Origin: Ensifer sesbaniae | Lineage (GTDB): Bacteria; Pseudomonadota; Alphaproteobacteria; Rhizobiales; Rhizobiaceae | Assembly (NCBI RefSeq): GCF_013283665.1 | Contig: NZ_JABEKU010000001.1 | Span: 2,418,001 to 2,482,000 of the forward strand | Length of the DNA stretch: 64,000 nucleotides | Direction: 5' to 3' | Part shown: one piece after another, positions 48,266 to 57,493 of the stretch | How positions within the stretch are numbered: position 1 is the stretch's first letter | Layout of the letters: each line of letters starts with the position of its first letter | Translations under genes and position numbers: made by a program | Notes under the pieces: generated by a model | The model's input: the letters and a program-made list of their open reading frames with translations, nothing else | Databases searched by the model: none | Told to the model about the DNA's origin: nothing

Positions 48266-50419
48266 TCACACCCTCCTGAGATCGGTCTGGTCGATCGGCA
48301 AAGTCCGGAGCCGCTTGCCGGTCGCGGCATGGATCGCATTGAGGAGCGCCGGCGCCACACCCGGCGTGCCCAGCTCGCCGATGCCGCCGGGCGCCTCGGT
48401 GCTCGGCACGATGTGCACCTCGATCGGCGGCGTCTCATGGATGCGCAGGACGGGGGAATCGTCGAAATTGCCCTCGACCACCGCGCCGTTTTCGACGGTG
48501 ATGCGGCCGTAGAGTGCGGCGCTCAGGCCATAGACGACGCCGCTCTGGATCTGTGCCTCCACCGTGTCCGGATTGATCACCTGGCCGCAATCGATGGCGC
48601 AGACGATCCGCTCCGTCCGGAACCGGCCGTCCTCGCCGATGCTGACCTCGGCGATCGTCGCGGCGAAGCTGCCGAAGTCCTCCGTCAGCGCGATGCCCCT
48701 TCCCTTGCCTTCTGGAAGCGCCGTCGACCAGGAGGCCTTTTCGGCGACGAGGTTCAGCACGGCGAGAAGCCGGGGCTTGTGCTGCAGCAGCCGCCTTCGA
48801 TAGTCGAGCGGATCGATGCCCGCAGCATTGGCCAGCTCATCGATGGCGCCTTCGATCGGCGGGATGTTGCGCGTCGCCCCGACCCCGCGCCAGTTGCCGG
48901 TCAGCATGCCGTCCGGCGCCTCGTGGCGGGCGAAGTCCGTGTAGCGGTTGGGGATCTGATAGGGCGATTCCGCCCCCGCCATCTGGTCGAGGTCGATCCC
49001 GTCCTTGGTGAAGGCCGGCAGCCAGCGCGCCATGACCGAGGGCCCGATGACCCGGTGGCGCCACGAAACGGGCATGCCGTCGGGACCGAGCGTCGCCGTC
49101 ACCTTGCTGTAGTTGAGGTAGCGATAACAGTCGTGGCGGATATCTTCCTCGCGGCTCCAGGTCACCTTCACCGGGCCGGCGACCTGCTTGGCGATCTTGG
49201 TCGCCAGGATGACGCCATCGACATCGAGCCGCCGGCCGAAGCCGCCGCCGAGCAGATGGTTGTGGACGACGACCTTTTCGACCGGCAGGCCGGTGACGTC
49301 GGCGGCAACCTGCCTCGCCCGCCCCATGACCTGGGTTCCCACCCAGACCTCGCAACTATCGGGCCTGACATGCACCGTACAGTTCATCGGCTCCATGGTG
49401 GAATGGGTGAGGATCGGCATGCGGTAGATGAATTCATGTACCGGCCCGTGCTCCGCCTCAGCCTTCGCCACGTCGCCCTCGTTGATGTGCCGCAAGGCCT
49501 CGCCGTCGATCGCCGCGTCCATGCGGCGCTCGAGCTCGGCCTGCGAGACCGTGGCGCTCGGCCCCGGATCCCATTCGATCGAAAGCGCCGCAAGCCCTTT
49601 TCGCGCCGCACCGGTATTGTTGGCGACGACCGCGAGGGCCTCGTCGATGCGAACCACCTGGGCGACGCCCTTGACCGCCATGGCCGGAGCCTCGTCGACC
49701 GCGCGCAGCTTGCCGTTGAAATGCGGACAGATCGCGATCGCCGCATAGGACACACCCTGCGGCCGGGCGTCGATGCCGAACTTCGCGGTGCCGTTGACCT
49801 TTTCCGGGCTGTCGAGGCGGCGCACGGGCTTTCCGATCACCCGGTAGCTCGATGCCGCTTTCAGCGGCACCTCCTGCGGAACGGCCTGGGACGCCGCCGC
49901 CGCGATCAGGCTGCCATAGGCGGCCCGCCGGCTGCCGCCGGTCTCGATCACGTGTCCGGCCTCGGCCTTGCAGGCGTCGGGCGAAATCCCCCAGTCGGTG
50001 GCCGCAGCACTCACCAGCATGATACGGGCCGTGGCACCGGCCTTGCGCATCTGTTCGTAGATGCCGCGAATGGCGAGCGAGCCGCCTGTGATCTGGTCAC
50101 CGAGCAGCGGATTGGCATATTGCTTGGGATCGGCGGGCGCATGCTCCAGCACCACCTGGTCGAGGCCGACCTCCAGCTCTTCGGCCAGCATCATGGCGAC
50201 AGCGGTATAGATGCCCTGCCCCATTTCCACCGACGGCATGATGAAGGCGATCTTGCCTTCCAGCGGGATGCGGATGAAGGCGTTCGGCGCGAATGGTTCC
50301 GTGGCTGCGGCCGACGGCTGCGGCCTGAGGCCGATCACCAGTCCGGCCCCCGTCAAGGATGCGCCGATCAGAAGCTGGCGGCGCGATAAGGCAAGGTTGG
50401 CCCTGTCGAAAATGGACAT
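48266..50419 (-). CDS. iorB: Molybdopterin-binding large subunit, isoquinoline 1-oxidoreductase type, 717 aa
   Basis: Tat signal 'LSRRQLLIGASLTGAGLVIG' at the N-terminus. The body is the aldehyde oxidase/xanthine dehydrogenase molybdenum domain: 'MPSVEMGQGIYTAVAMMLAEEL', 'HSTMEPMNCTVHV', 'HLLGGGFGRRLDVD', 'GNWRGVGATRNIPPIEGAID' and 'PGGIGELGTPGVAPALLNAI' near the end, holding the catalytic Glu. The small Fe-S subunit is encoded 4 bases upstream. It hydroxylates a heterocycle or oxidises an aldehyde in the periplasm; true substrate unknown. Confidence 0.88.
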   Translation of the reverse strand: MSIFDRANLALSRRQLLIGASLTGAGLVIGLRPQPSAAATEPFAPNAFIRIPLEGKIAFIMPSVEMGQGIYTAVAMMLAEELEVGLDQVVLEHAPADPKQYANPLLGDQITGGSLAIRGIYEQMRKAGATARIMLVSAAATDWGISPDACKAEAGHVIETGGSRRAAYGSLIAAAASQAVPQEVPLKAASSYRVIGKPVRRLDSPEKVNGTAKFGIDARPQGVSYAAIAICPHFNGKLRAVDEAPAMAVKGVAQVVRIDEALAVVANNTGAARKGLAALSIEWDPGPSATVSQAELERRMDAAIDGEALRHINEGDVAKAEAEHGPVHEFIYRMPILTHSTMEPMNCTVHVRPDSCEVWVGTQVMGRARQVAADVTGLPVEKVVVHNHLLGGGFGRRLDVDGVILATKIAKQVAGPVKVTWSREEDIRHDCYRYLNYSKVTATLGPDGMPVSWRHRVIGPSVMARWLPAFTKDGIDLDQMAGAESPYQIPNRYTDFARHEAPDGMLTGNWRGVGATRNIPPIEGAIDELANAAGIDPLDYRRRLLQHKPRLLAVLNLVAEKASWSTALPEGKGRGIALTEDFGSFAATIAEVSIGEDGRFRTERIVCAIDCGQVINPDTVEAQIQSGVVYGLSAALYGRITVENGAVVEGNFDDSPVLRIHETPPIEVHIVPSTEAPGGIGELGTPGVAPALLNAIHAATGKRLRTLPIDQTDLRRV

Positions 50420-50423
50420 CTCA

Positions 50424-50879
50424 TCACCCCTGTGCTGCCAGCTTGATGGCGGCGCGAATGCGCGGATAGGTGCCGCATCGACAGATGTTCCCGGCCATGA
50501 CCGCGTCGATGTCGTCGTCGCTGGGCTTCGGATTGGCGGCCAGCAGCGCGGCCGCGGACATGATCTGCCCGGATTGACAGTAACCGCACTGGACCACGTC
50601 GATATCGAGCCAGGCCTGCTGCACCCGCTTGCCCTCGGGCGTGTCGCCGATGGCCTCGATCGTGGTGATCTGTTTTGCGGCGGCGTCGACAACCGGCGTC
50701 ACGCAGGAGCGCACGGCCTGGCCGTCGACATGCACCGTGCAGGCGCCGCACATGGCGATGCCGCAGCCGAACTTGGTTCCGGTAAGCCCGATCGTGTCGC
50801 GCAGGACCCAAAGCAGCGGGATGTCGCCGTCCACATCGACGGCATAGTTCTTTCCATTGACCGTGAGATTGTAAGGCAT
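50424..50879 (-). CDS. iorA: 2Fe-2S small subunit of the molybdenum hydroxylase, 151 aa
   Basis: Two iron-sulfur clusters: plant-type '[22 protein letters not shown]' region near the N-terminus and '[19 protein letters not shown]' plus '[12 protein letters not shown]' in the C-terminal half. Length (151) matches the family. Begins the three-gene operon small subunit, large subunit, cytochrome. No medium FAD subunit, as expected when electrons go to a cytochrome. Confidence 0.92.
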   Translation of the reverse strand: MPYNLTVNGKNYAVDVDGDIPLLWVLRDTIGLTGTKFGCGIAMCGACTVHVDGQAVRSCVTPVVDAAAKQITTIEAIGDTPEGKRVQQAWLDIDVVQCGYCQSGQIMSAAALLAANPKPSDDDIDAVMAGNICRCGTYPRIRAAIKLAAQG

Positions 50880-51115
50880 GTGTCCATCGGCCGGAGCCGT
50901 CCCCTGTACATGCGAAGGCGCGAAAGTACCAGCAGGGGCAGCGATCGCCCAAATTACATTCTTGTGAGGTCGAGGGGGGAAGCCGCCGCCGCGGTCGGCG
51001 GCGCGTCGCGCGTTTCATGGGACGAGAGCCCTGAAACGGTATCGGGATGCGCCGCGGCTGGTGGTCCAGCTCCGGCACATCCCGATGATAATCAAGGAGA
51101 ATTTTTCAGGCGATC

Positions 51116-51511
51116 TCAGACGAGATGGGTCTCGACATCGATGTTACCGCGCGTCGCCTTGGAGTAAGGGCAGATCTCGTGGGCGGCGTGGATGATTTCC
51201 TGGGCGACGTCGCGGTCGAGGCCTTCCAGGCGAACGTTCATCCGGGCGCGCAGGAAGTAGGAGCCGTCGTCGACGTTCAGGTCGATCTCGGTATCGACCT
51301 CGGGGCCGGCGGGAAGCTTGACCTTGCGCTGCAGCGCAGCCAGCTCGATCGCGCCGATGTAACAGGCCGACCAGGCGGCGCCGAACAGGTTTTCCGCGGC
51401 CGGATGCGGCTGCGACAGCTTCAGTTCCAGCGTGCCGTCGCGGCTCACGGTGCCGCCGTTGCGGCCGCCGGTATTGTGGGTCGTGCCGGTGAAAAGGAGC
51501 TTCTCGGTCAT
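51116..51511 (-). CDS. ohr: Organic hydroperoxide resistance protein, 131 aa
   Basis: OsmC/Ohr fold: 'GRNGGTVSRDGTLELKLSQP', first catalytic Cys in 'NLFGAAWSACYIGAIELAA', second in 'AAHEICPYSKATRGNIDVETHLV'. Reduces organic peroxides with lipoyl-thiols. ATG with AGAGGAAAA upstream. Divergent from ohrR, with shared operator-like repeats in between. Confidence 0.92.
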   Translation of the reverse strand: MTEKLLFTGTTHNTGGRNGGTVSRDGTLELKLSQPHPAAENLFGAAWSACYIGAIELAALQRKVKLPAGPEVDTEIDLNVDDGSYFLRARMNVRLEGLDRDVAQEIIHAAHEICPYSKATRGNIDVETHLV

Positions 51512-51537
51512 GTCGTTTTCCTCTCTGTTCGTTTTTA

Positions 51538-51621
51538 ATCGTATCCGTTTCAATCGGATGCGATGTATATAGATGAAGCCGGAAACGGCGTCAATACCAT
51601 TGCGATTTAATCGGATGCGAT
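51538..51621. promoter_or_regulatory. OhrR operator-like repeats between ohr and ohrR
   Basis: ATCGTATCCG-N7-CGGATGCGAT (51538-51564) is an inverted repeat; ATCGGATGCGAT returns at 51610-51621 before ohrR. This fits control of both genes by OhrR. Confidence 0.65.
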
Positions 51622-51666
51622 TTATATTAAGTGCAGAGACGGAAAGAGAAAAAAAGAGGACACCCC

Positions 51667-52155
51667 ATGCCTATGTCCAAGACAGCGAAAGCCCCAGAGA
51701 CCACGCCGGCAAAGGGCGGCAAGAAGCTCTCCACCTTCCTGTGCTTTGCGATCTATTCGGCAAACCTCGCCTTCGGCCGTGCCTACAAGCCTCTGCTCGA
51801 CAAGCTGGGCCTGACCTATACGCAATACGTGACCCTGGTGGCCCTCTCGGAGGAAGACGGCCAGACGGTCAGCATGCTCGGCGAAAAGCTCTTCCTGGAA
51901 TCGAACACGCTGACGCCGATCCTCAAGAAGCTCGAGGCGGACGGCTACCTGCAGCGCCGGCGCGATCCCGCCGACGAGCGGCAGGTGCGCCTCACGCTCA
52001 CGCCGGCCGGCCGCGACCTGGTGGATGCGGATCCCGGCTCCGCACTCATCGACGCCATCGGCCTCGGAGACGAGTTTGAAACGGTGCAGCAATCGGTGGC
52101 AAGGCTGCGCGACAACCTGCTGCGCTCGGGCCAGCCTGCACCCCGCAAGGAATAG
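51667..52155 (+). CDS. ohrR: OhrR, MarR-family peroxide sensor, 162 aa
   Basis: The redox Cys is in 'LSTFLCFAIYSANLAFGRAYK', the hallmark of OhrR. Winged helix: 'YTQYVTLVALSEEDGQTVSMLGEKLFLESNTLTPILKKLEADGYL', followed by 'RRRDPADERQVRLTLTPAG'. Oxidation releases it from DNA and turns on ohr. ATG at 51667 with AGAGGA upstream; a longer start would add a basic tail. Confidence 0.9.
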   Translation: MPMSKTAKAPETTPAKGGKKLSTFLCFAIYSANLAFGRAYKPLLDKLGLTYTQYVTLVALSEEDGQTVSMLGEKLFLESNTLTPILKKLEADGYLQRRRDPADERQVRLTLTPAGRDLVDADPGSALIDAIGLGDEFETVQQSVARLRDNLLRSGQPAPRKE

Positions 52156-52180
52156 CCGAGCCCCAATTCCGGGGCTCCGT

Positions 52181-52663
52181 TCACGCGATCGCGACGATCT
52201 CGAGTTCCTGGTCGCCGACGCTCATGACGTCGCCGACCGCCTTGCCCATGAGGAGTCTTGCCACCGGCGAGACATAGGAGATCGATCCCGCCTTGGGGTC
52301 CGCCTCGTCCTCGCCGACGATGCGGTACGTCTGCACCCGGCCATCGTCGCGGCTGAACGTAACCGTGCTGCCAAAGGCGACGATCTCGGCCGAGCTGGGC
52401 TCCGGCATGAGCTGGGCGGTGCGCAGCCGCTCGTTCAGGTAGCGCAGATCGCGCAAGGGCCCCGCCTGCTGGCGGCGTTTCTCGTTGACGTCGTCGACCG
52501 CGGCCGCCGCCTCATAGGCCACGCGTGCCTCCCGAAGCTGCGCCTCCAGGGCCTTCAGCCCGGCTTCCGTCACCAGGTTCGGATGCGGCGAAATCGGGCG
52601 ATCCGGCAACAGCGTTTCCGCGGCGGTTTCGGCACTTTCTTCCTTGGTGAAGGCAACGCTCAA
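52181..52663 (-). CDS. GreA/GreB-like elongation factor family protein, 160 aa
   Basis: N-terminal coiled coil 'LVTEAGLKALEAQLREARVAYEAAAAVDDV', C-terminal FKBP-like Gre domain 'VAFGSTVTFSRDDGRVQTYRIVGEDEADPKAGSISYVSPVARLLMGK' and 'GDQELEIVAIA'. It lacks the usual length of GreA's tip. A TTG at 52663 is the best start: it has GGAG upstream and gives the family's 'SVAFTKEESAETAAE' opening. May act on RNA polymerase or be a decoy. Confidence 0.8.
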   Translation of the reverse strand: MSVAFTKEESAETAAETLLPDRPISPHPNLVTEAGLKALEAQLREARVAYEAAAAVDDVNEKRRQQAGPLRDLRYLNERLRTAQLMPEPSSAEIVAFGSTVTFSRDDGRVQTYRIVGEDEADPKAGSISYVSPVARLLMGKAVGDVMSVGDQELEIVAIA

Positions 52664-53006
52664 TCTCAAGAACTCCGTCTGACTGCAATCGGCTTTCGGC
52701 GCCGGCTCCAATATCGGTCCGTCGCCGGGCAATCAACTCTATCGCATTTTCGCCCGCGGTGCCTGCCCGTCGCTCGTCCCCAATTCCTGCAGCCGGGGTT
52801 TGCAGACAGGTTCCCTAGGCACCCAGGCCCTTGATTGTATCGCCAAAGCTGAGATCTACACCCACCCGATCGAAACGTCGCATCGGATCAATCACGTCCT
52901 CGGCCCCGCCGCCCTTGCCGTCCAGGCACTTTCGCTCGGCGCGGAAGACGGTGATCACCGCAAGGAAATACAAATCGTCGCGGCATCTTGCTCGACGTCG
53001 TGCTGG
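52664..53006. other. Gene-free stretch between the Gre-like and bgsA genes
   Basis: About 340 bases with only overlapping short frames lacking ribosome sites. A plus-strand frame contains 'IAKAEIYTHPIETSHRINHV', which could be a worn gene piece, but nothing could be named. Confidence 0.35.
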
Positions 53007-55016
53007 TCACACCCCGCGCGTCCGTCCGAACGCCCGCAGCAACAGGTTCACCGAAACGGCGACCTTGTCGATGTCCGGGACGTCCCGCGAATAGCGCCCG
53101 GTATAGAGCTTGACGATCATCTTGTCGCGCTCCGATCCGCGCAGGTCGAAATGGAGATGGAGGTAATAGCGCCGCTTGTCGCCGGAGCGGCTGATGTCGC
53201 CACGGCGCTGCGTCGCCTGCCTTAGCTCCGCATCGATCGGCTCAAAGCCGTCCAGGTTCAATTTCACCTGCGGGGATCGGAACCGTGTTTCCGTCGGAAC
53301 CGCGACCACCGCCTTTTCGAGCGAGAGGCTCACCACGCGGCCGGTGGTCCCGTCGACCCTTACGGGCTCGTCGAGCTTGAACGCCTGAAAGAGGCGCCGC
53401 GGCTTTTCGAAACAAATCAGCGAGGCGATGACGAGCACGACGACGTTGATCCCCGACCAGAGTGCCGCGATCGCCGAAAACGCCCCCTGTATCCGCGCCG
53501 TTTCCGGAACGATGTTGATGACGAGACCGGTGGCGGTGACGGCGATAAAGCCGGCAATCCAAGTGAAGGTATAGGCGTCGAAGGAGCTCTCCTCGTTGCC
53601 GCTCCCCTTGGGTGTTACCTTGAAGGGCTTGCCGAACGGCCGCACCAGGCTGGAGATCACCGTCGGCAACATGCGGAAGGCGGCGAAGGTGCCAATGGCG
53701 CTGGAGACCACTGGCAGATAGCGGGTCGGCGTGATCCAGAGCATCAGCAGGAAATAGGCGGCAAGCACCGGCACCTGGTTCGAGACGTAGTCGGCGACAT
53801 CGGTAAAGTAGAGCGGCAGCGCCCCGAGCCAGAGATAGACGATGGGGACGAGGAGCACGGCGAAGCGGACCAGGTATTGCACCAGCCACGACATCGGCAG
53901 GAACATGATCCGCTGGAAGAGGGAAAGCCCCGGCCCGCGCAAGGGCCCGTTGTGCAGGTAGAGCGTCTGGATGCCGCCCTGGCACCAGCGCTCGCGCTGG
54001 ACGAAATAACCGGTCAGGTTCTCGGCCGCCAGCCCCATCGACAGCCGTTCGTTCAGGTAGCGGGTCTTGTAGCCCTTGTTGAGCATGGACAGTGTGGTCA
54101 GCAGGTCCTCGGTGATCGATTCCGTCGGAAAGCCGCCGATCGCATCGATCGCCTTGCGGCGAGCGATCGAGCAGGAGCCGCAGCAGAAGCTCACGTCCCA
54201 GCCGTCGCGGCTCGGCGCAATCTCGTCGAAGAACAGGCGCTGCTCGTCCGGCCATATGTTCTCGAGCCCGAGATTGGACTGCACCGGATCGACGTTGAAG
54301 AAATGCTGCGGTGTCTGGACGATGCCGACGGTCTCGTCGGAGAAGAAAGGCAGGGTCCGCCTCAGGAAGTTGCGATAGGGCACGAAGTCCGCATCGAAGA
54401 TCGCGATGAAGTCGCCGGAGCTGACACGCAAGCCGTTGTTCATATTGCCAGCCTTGGCGTGCGCATTGTCGCTTCGCGTGACATGAACCGCCCCGTGGGC
54501 TTCGCAAAAAGTCTTGAGCCAGTCACGACGGCCGTCGTCGAGCACATAGACCTTCAGCTTGTCCCGGGGATAGTCGAGCGCCAGCGTCCCGACGATCGTC
54601 CTTTCCAAGACATCGAGCGGTTCGTTGTAGGTCGGGATGAAGACGTCGACCGTGGGCAGGTCGCTGTGCCGCCGCTGGAAGAACGGCCGGCCAAGCCGAT
54701 CCGCCTCGGCGCTGCGATCGACGTAGCGGCTCATCAGGATGAGAAAGAGGACGACTTCCGAGAAGGCCAGAAGCTCGACGACGAAGATAAACCAGACCCA
54801 ATAGAAGTTAATGCCGTCATTGGGATAGGGAAGAACCGTTTCGGTCAGGCGCCAGACGATATAGCGCAACGCCACCGCGGCAACAAATGCGCAGGTGACC
54901 GCGCGAGTCCAGGTTCGACGGCGCGACCAGTTGGACGGCCCGATAAGAAAGAAGGCAATGACCACCAAGGTCGGCGTGAGCGCTAGAAGAGACTGAACCA
55001 CAGGCTTTCGATCCAT
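53007..55016 (-). CDS. bgsA: Cellulose synthase-like GT2, probable mixed-linkage beta-glucan synthase BgsA, 669 aa
   Basis: Membrane processive glycosyltransferase. Catalytic set: 'FIPTYNEPLDVLERT', 'YVLDDGRRDWL', 'FDADFVPY', 'SITEDLLTTL' (TED) and 'QRERWCQGG' (QxxRW). Six to seven membrane segments. The C-terminal 130 residues form a soluble domain but without the classic PilZ RxxxR motif, as in Sinorhizobium BgsA, which binds c-di-GMP there. Upstream and overlapping is a membrane-fusion protein (bgsB), the same pair as in S. meliloti. Makes a linear beta-glucan used in aggregation and attachment. Confidence 0.82.
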   Translation of the reverse strand: MDRKPVVQSLLALTPTLVVIAFFLIGPSNWSRRRTWTRAVTCAFVAAVALRYIVWRLTETVLPYPNDGINFYWVWFIFVVELLAFSEVVLFLILMSRYVDRSAEADRLGRPFFQRRHSDLPTVDVFIPTYNEPLDVLERTIVGTLALDYPRDKLKVYVLDDGRRDWLKTFCEAHGAVHVTRSDNAHAKAGNMNNGLRVSSGDFIAIFDADFVPYRNFLRRTLPFFSDETVGIVQTPQHFFNVDPVQSNLGLENIWPDEQRLFFDEIAPSRDGWDVSFCCGSCSIARRKAIDAIGGFPTESITEDLLTTLSMLNKGYKTRYLNERLSMGLAAENLTGYFVQRERWCQGGIQTLYLHNGPLRGPGLSLFQRIMFLPMSWLVQYLVRFAVLLVPIVYLWLGALPLYFTDVADYVSNQVPVLAAYFLLMLWITPTRYLPVVSSAIGTFAAFRMLPTVISSLVRPFGKPFKVTPKGSGNEESSFDAYTFTWIAGFIAVTATGLVINIVPETARIQGAFSAIAALWSGINVVVLVIASLICFEKPRRLFQAFKLDEPVRVDGTTGRVVSLSLEKAVVAVPTETRFRSPQVKLNLDGFEPIDAELRQATQRRGDISRSGDKRRYYLHLHFDLRGSERDKMIVKLYTGRYSRDVPDIDKVAVSVNLLLRAFGRTRGV

Positions 55017-56218
55017 TGCGACAGCCGAATGGCGCGTTTGGGAATCCGCACCTGCACTGATCGGCCGACCTGACAGAAATTGGCGAAGTCGGAATTCAGT
55101 GCCGAGGGCGCGAGCAGGATGCGGATGCGGGCATTGCGATCCTCCGTTTCCGGCTCTTTGGCAGCCAGCGAGTCCTTTTCGACGACGGCCGAGGAGCCCT
55201 TGACCGACTGCACCTTGCCTTTGAAGACATCGGCCCGCCCGAAGAGCCGAATCTCCGCCTCGCGGCCGGCATAGATCTCGTCGTAGTCGACTTCGGGCAC
55301 GAGGATATCGACGAACAGGTCCCGGCAGTCGAGAATGCGCATCATTTCGCTGTTCAGGATAACGTTGGAGCCGCCGACGATATTTCTGCTCCAGACCACG
55401 CCGTCGAACGGCGATGGGATCGTTGCCGATTCGAGATCACGAACACGCCTTTCCTCTTCCCTCATCTGCTGTTCGGCCTGGCTCGCCCGCGTTCTGTTCT
55501 CTGCGATCCGCGTGTTGAGGTCGTTGATGCGAACAAGCACCTCATCCTGGCGTTGGCGGGAATAGGGGACATCGTTCTGGCCGTCACCGCCAATGAATAT
55601 ACCCTGCCGCACGGCGTCGAGCCGCTGCTGCAGCAACTCGACCGACAGGTTACTGATCTCGAGCTCACCGCCGGCCGCGGCGCCGGCGGCCTCGGCCGAC
55701 TCCACCATCTTGCGGGTGAAGATACCCTTCGATTCCAGGTCCGACCGGCGGTCGAGCTCCACCCTGGCCACGATATCCTGGGCACGCGAGACTTCGACCC
55801 GCTTCTGCAGGACTTTAAGTTCGCGCTCCAGGCTGGCGATGGTCTTGCTCTTGAAAACGTCGAGTCGCCCGGCAAGCTCGTCGCGCAATCGGATCAGTTC
55901 GTCCCGCTCTTGCTCGAGTGCCGCGACGCGGTCGACAGCAGTCCGGTGTTCAGCGCGGAGCGACGCGAGGATTGCTCGATTGACCCGAACGTTACGGATA
56001 GTCGCGATTGCCTCGCCCTCGGCCACCGGAGTGCCGATCCGTGGCGGTGGGGCGGCAATCTCGCCGTCTATCGGCGCGTTGATGATCGCGAACCGCGCAT
56101 TGACTGTTCCGTCCAGGCTGGTGAAACCAGTAACCCCAGGCAACAGGACCGCGGCGGCAAGCAGCAGCAGCAGAATGCCGACGGCGATACGCGTTATGCG
56201 ATGGTTCAGAAGTCTCAT
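54983..56218 (-). CDS. bgsB: Membrane-fusion (HlyD-like) partner BgsB, 411 aa
   Basis: One membrane segment at residues 11-30, then lipoyl halves ('NAPIDGEIAAPPPRIGTPVAEGEAIATI' and 'SPFDGVVWSRNIVGGSNV') around a long coiled coil (residues about 75-260), then a barrel domain ('LFVDILVPEVDYDEIYAGREAEI'). The fold fits periplasmic partners of glucan synthases. It overlaps bgsA by 34 bases. ATG at 56216-56218 preferred; a GTG at 56230 is possible. Confidence 0.82.
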   Translation of the reverse strand: MRLLNHRITRIAVGILLLLLAAAVLLPGVTGFTSLDGTVNARFAIINAPIDGEIAAPPPRIGTPVAEGEAIATIRNVRVNRAILASLRAEHRTAVDRVAALEQERDELIRLRDELAGRLDVFKSKTIASLERELKVLQKRVEVSRAQDIVARVELDRRSDLESKGIFTRKMVESAEAAGAAAGGELEISNLSVELLQQRLDAVRQGIFIGGDGQNDVPYSRQRQDEVLVRINDLNTRIAENRTRASQAEQQMREEERRVRDLESATIPSPFDGVVWSRNIVGGSNVILNSEMMRILDCRDLFVDILVPEVDYDEIYAGREAEIRLFGRADVFKGKVQSVKGSSAVVEKDSLAAKEPETEDRNARIRILLAPSALNSDFANFCQVGRSVQVRIPKRAIRLSQWIESLWFSLF

Positions 56219-56459
56219 TGCGACCGCCACAGAGCTCGAAACATCTTGTCTTCTCTTACAGTCCGACAGATGTTACTTGCCGGAGTGCACCAGACCACCG
56301 GCAAAATTTAAGGGTTGATCGTTCCGAAAGCCTGCTTCAGCGCCGAGCGGTGTAAGACTTGGATCTCTGGGTGACGGGCAACAGGTGATTTCCGCGCAAC
56401 GCCCTTCGAGGTCAACGTTGGTGTCACAATCCATCAGATGATGGGCACGGAACGGGAAA

Positions 56460-57368
56460 TTACACCGATACCGGCTCGCGCCCCTTGCCCGCTTCCTCGC
56501 TGAGCCAGGCGATCACCGTCTGGAGTGCCGGCGATTTGCGATAACGCGGCCAGACGAGATAGAAATCCGAGGGCCCGGACATCGACCCCGCGAAAATGCG
56601 GACGAGGCGGCCTTCGGCAATGTCCTGCGCCACGAAATCGCCATTGGCGAGCACGATCCCCTGGCCGGCGATCGCCGCCTCGATGGCGTGCGAGGTCTGG
56701 TTGAAGCTGATGCCCTTGAACGAGGCCTGCCGGCTCCCGCCGAAATGCCGCTCGATGAATTCCGGCCAGAAGTTGTGCGCGTCGTGCAGCAGCGTGTAGC
56801 CGGCAAGCTCGTCCGCAGTCTCCGGCACCGCCCGCCCGGCCATCAGCATCGGACTGCAGACCGCGACGATCTCCTGTTCGAACAGGAGTTCCACCGCCAG
56901 CCCCGGCCCGAAGGGCGGCCGCCCGTAACGCACCGCCAGGTCCACGCCATCGGCCTGGAAGTTCGACATGCGGTCGGTCGCGAGAATGTGCAGGTCGAGA
57001 TCCGGGTGGCGCGCGGTGAAATCCGGCAGGCGCGGGATCAGCCATTTCGAGGCGAAGGATGGCGTGGTGCTGATCGTCAGCCGCACCGGCTGCGGCTTCA
57101 GCCCGTCCGTCGCCCGGGCGATGATCTCGAGCGCGCGCCTGATATCGGCGATATAGCCGCGCCCCTCGCCCGTCAGCGCCAGCATGCGCGGCAGCCGTTC
57201 GAAGAGTTTCACCCCAAGCTCGGCTTCGAGCCCCCGGATCTGCTGCGCGACCGCCCCTTGCGTGACGCCAAGCTCCTCGGCCGCCAGCCGAAAGTTCAGG
57301 TGGCGCGCGGCCACCTCGAACACTTTCAGTCCATTCAGCGAAGGGAGCTTTCCGGGCGCGTCACTCAT
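56460..57368 (-). CDS. LysR-family regulator, GcvA-like, 302 aa
   Basis: N-terminal helix-turn-helix 'LKVFEVAARHLNFRLAAEELGVTQGAVAQQIRGLEAELGVKLFER', then an effector domain with 'DGVDLAVRYGRPPFGPGL' (GcvA-group signature). Divergent from the SDR gene 125 bases away, so it likely controls it. Ligand unknown. Confidence 0.88.
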   Translation of the reverse strand: MSDAPGKLPSLNGLKVFEVAARHLNFRLAAEELGVTQGAVAQQIRGLEAELGVKLFERLPRMLALTGEGRGYIADIRRALEIIARATDGLKPQPVRLTISTTPSFASKWLIPRLPDFTARHPDLDLHILATDRMSNFQADGVDLAVRYGRPPFGPGLAVELLFEQEIVAVCSPMLMAGRAVPETADELAGYTLLHDAHNFWPEFIERHFGGSRQASFKGISFNQTSHAIEAAIAGQGIVLANGDFVAQDIAEGRLVRIFAGSMSGPSDFYLVWPRYRKSPALQTVIAWLSEEAGKGREPVSV

Positions 57369-57493
57369 CCGATAGTTTTTCTACTGGCATAGGAAAGCGA
57401 AACTGCTTCGTCGTTACGTCCCAGAGATGGTATTTCAATTGCAATACCAGCACAATCGGCACCAGGCCGAATGCGACGAGAGAGGATGGAACC

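Noticed and set aside
48329-50389. A 686-codon plus-strand frame
   Set aside because: Shadow of the molybdenum hydroxylase large subunit on the other strand.
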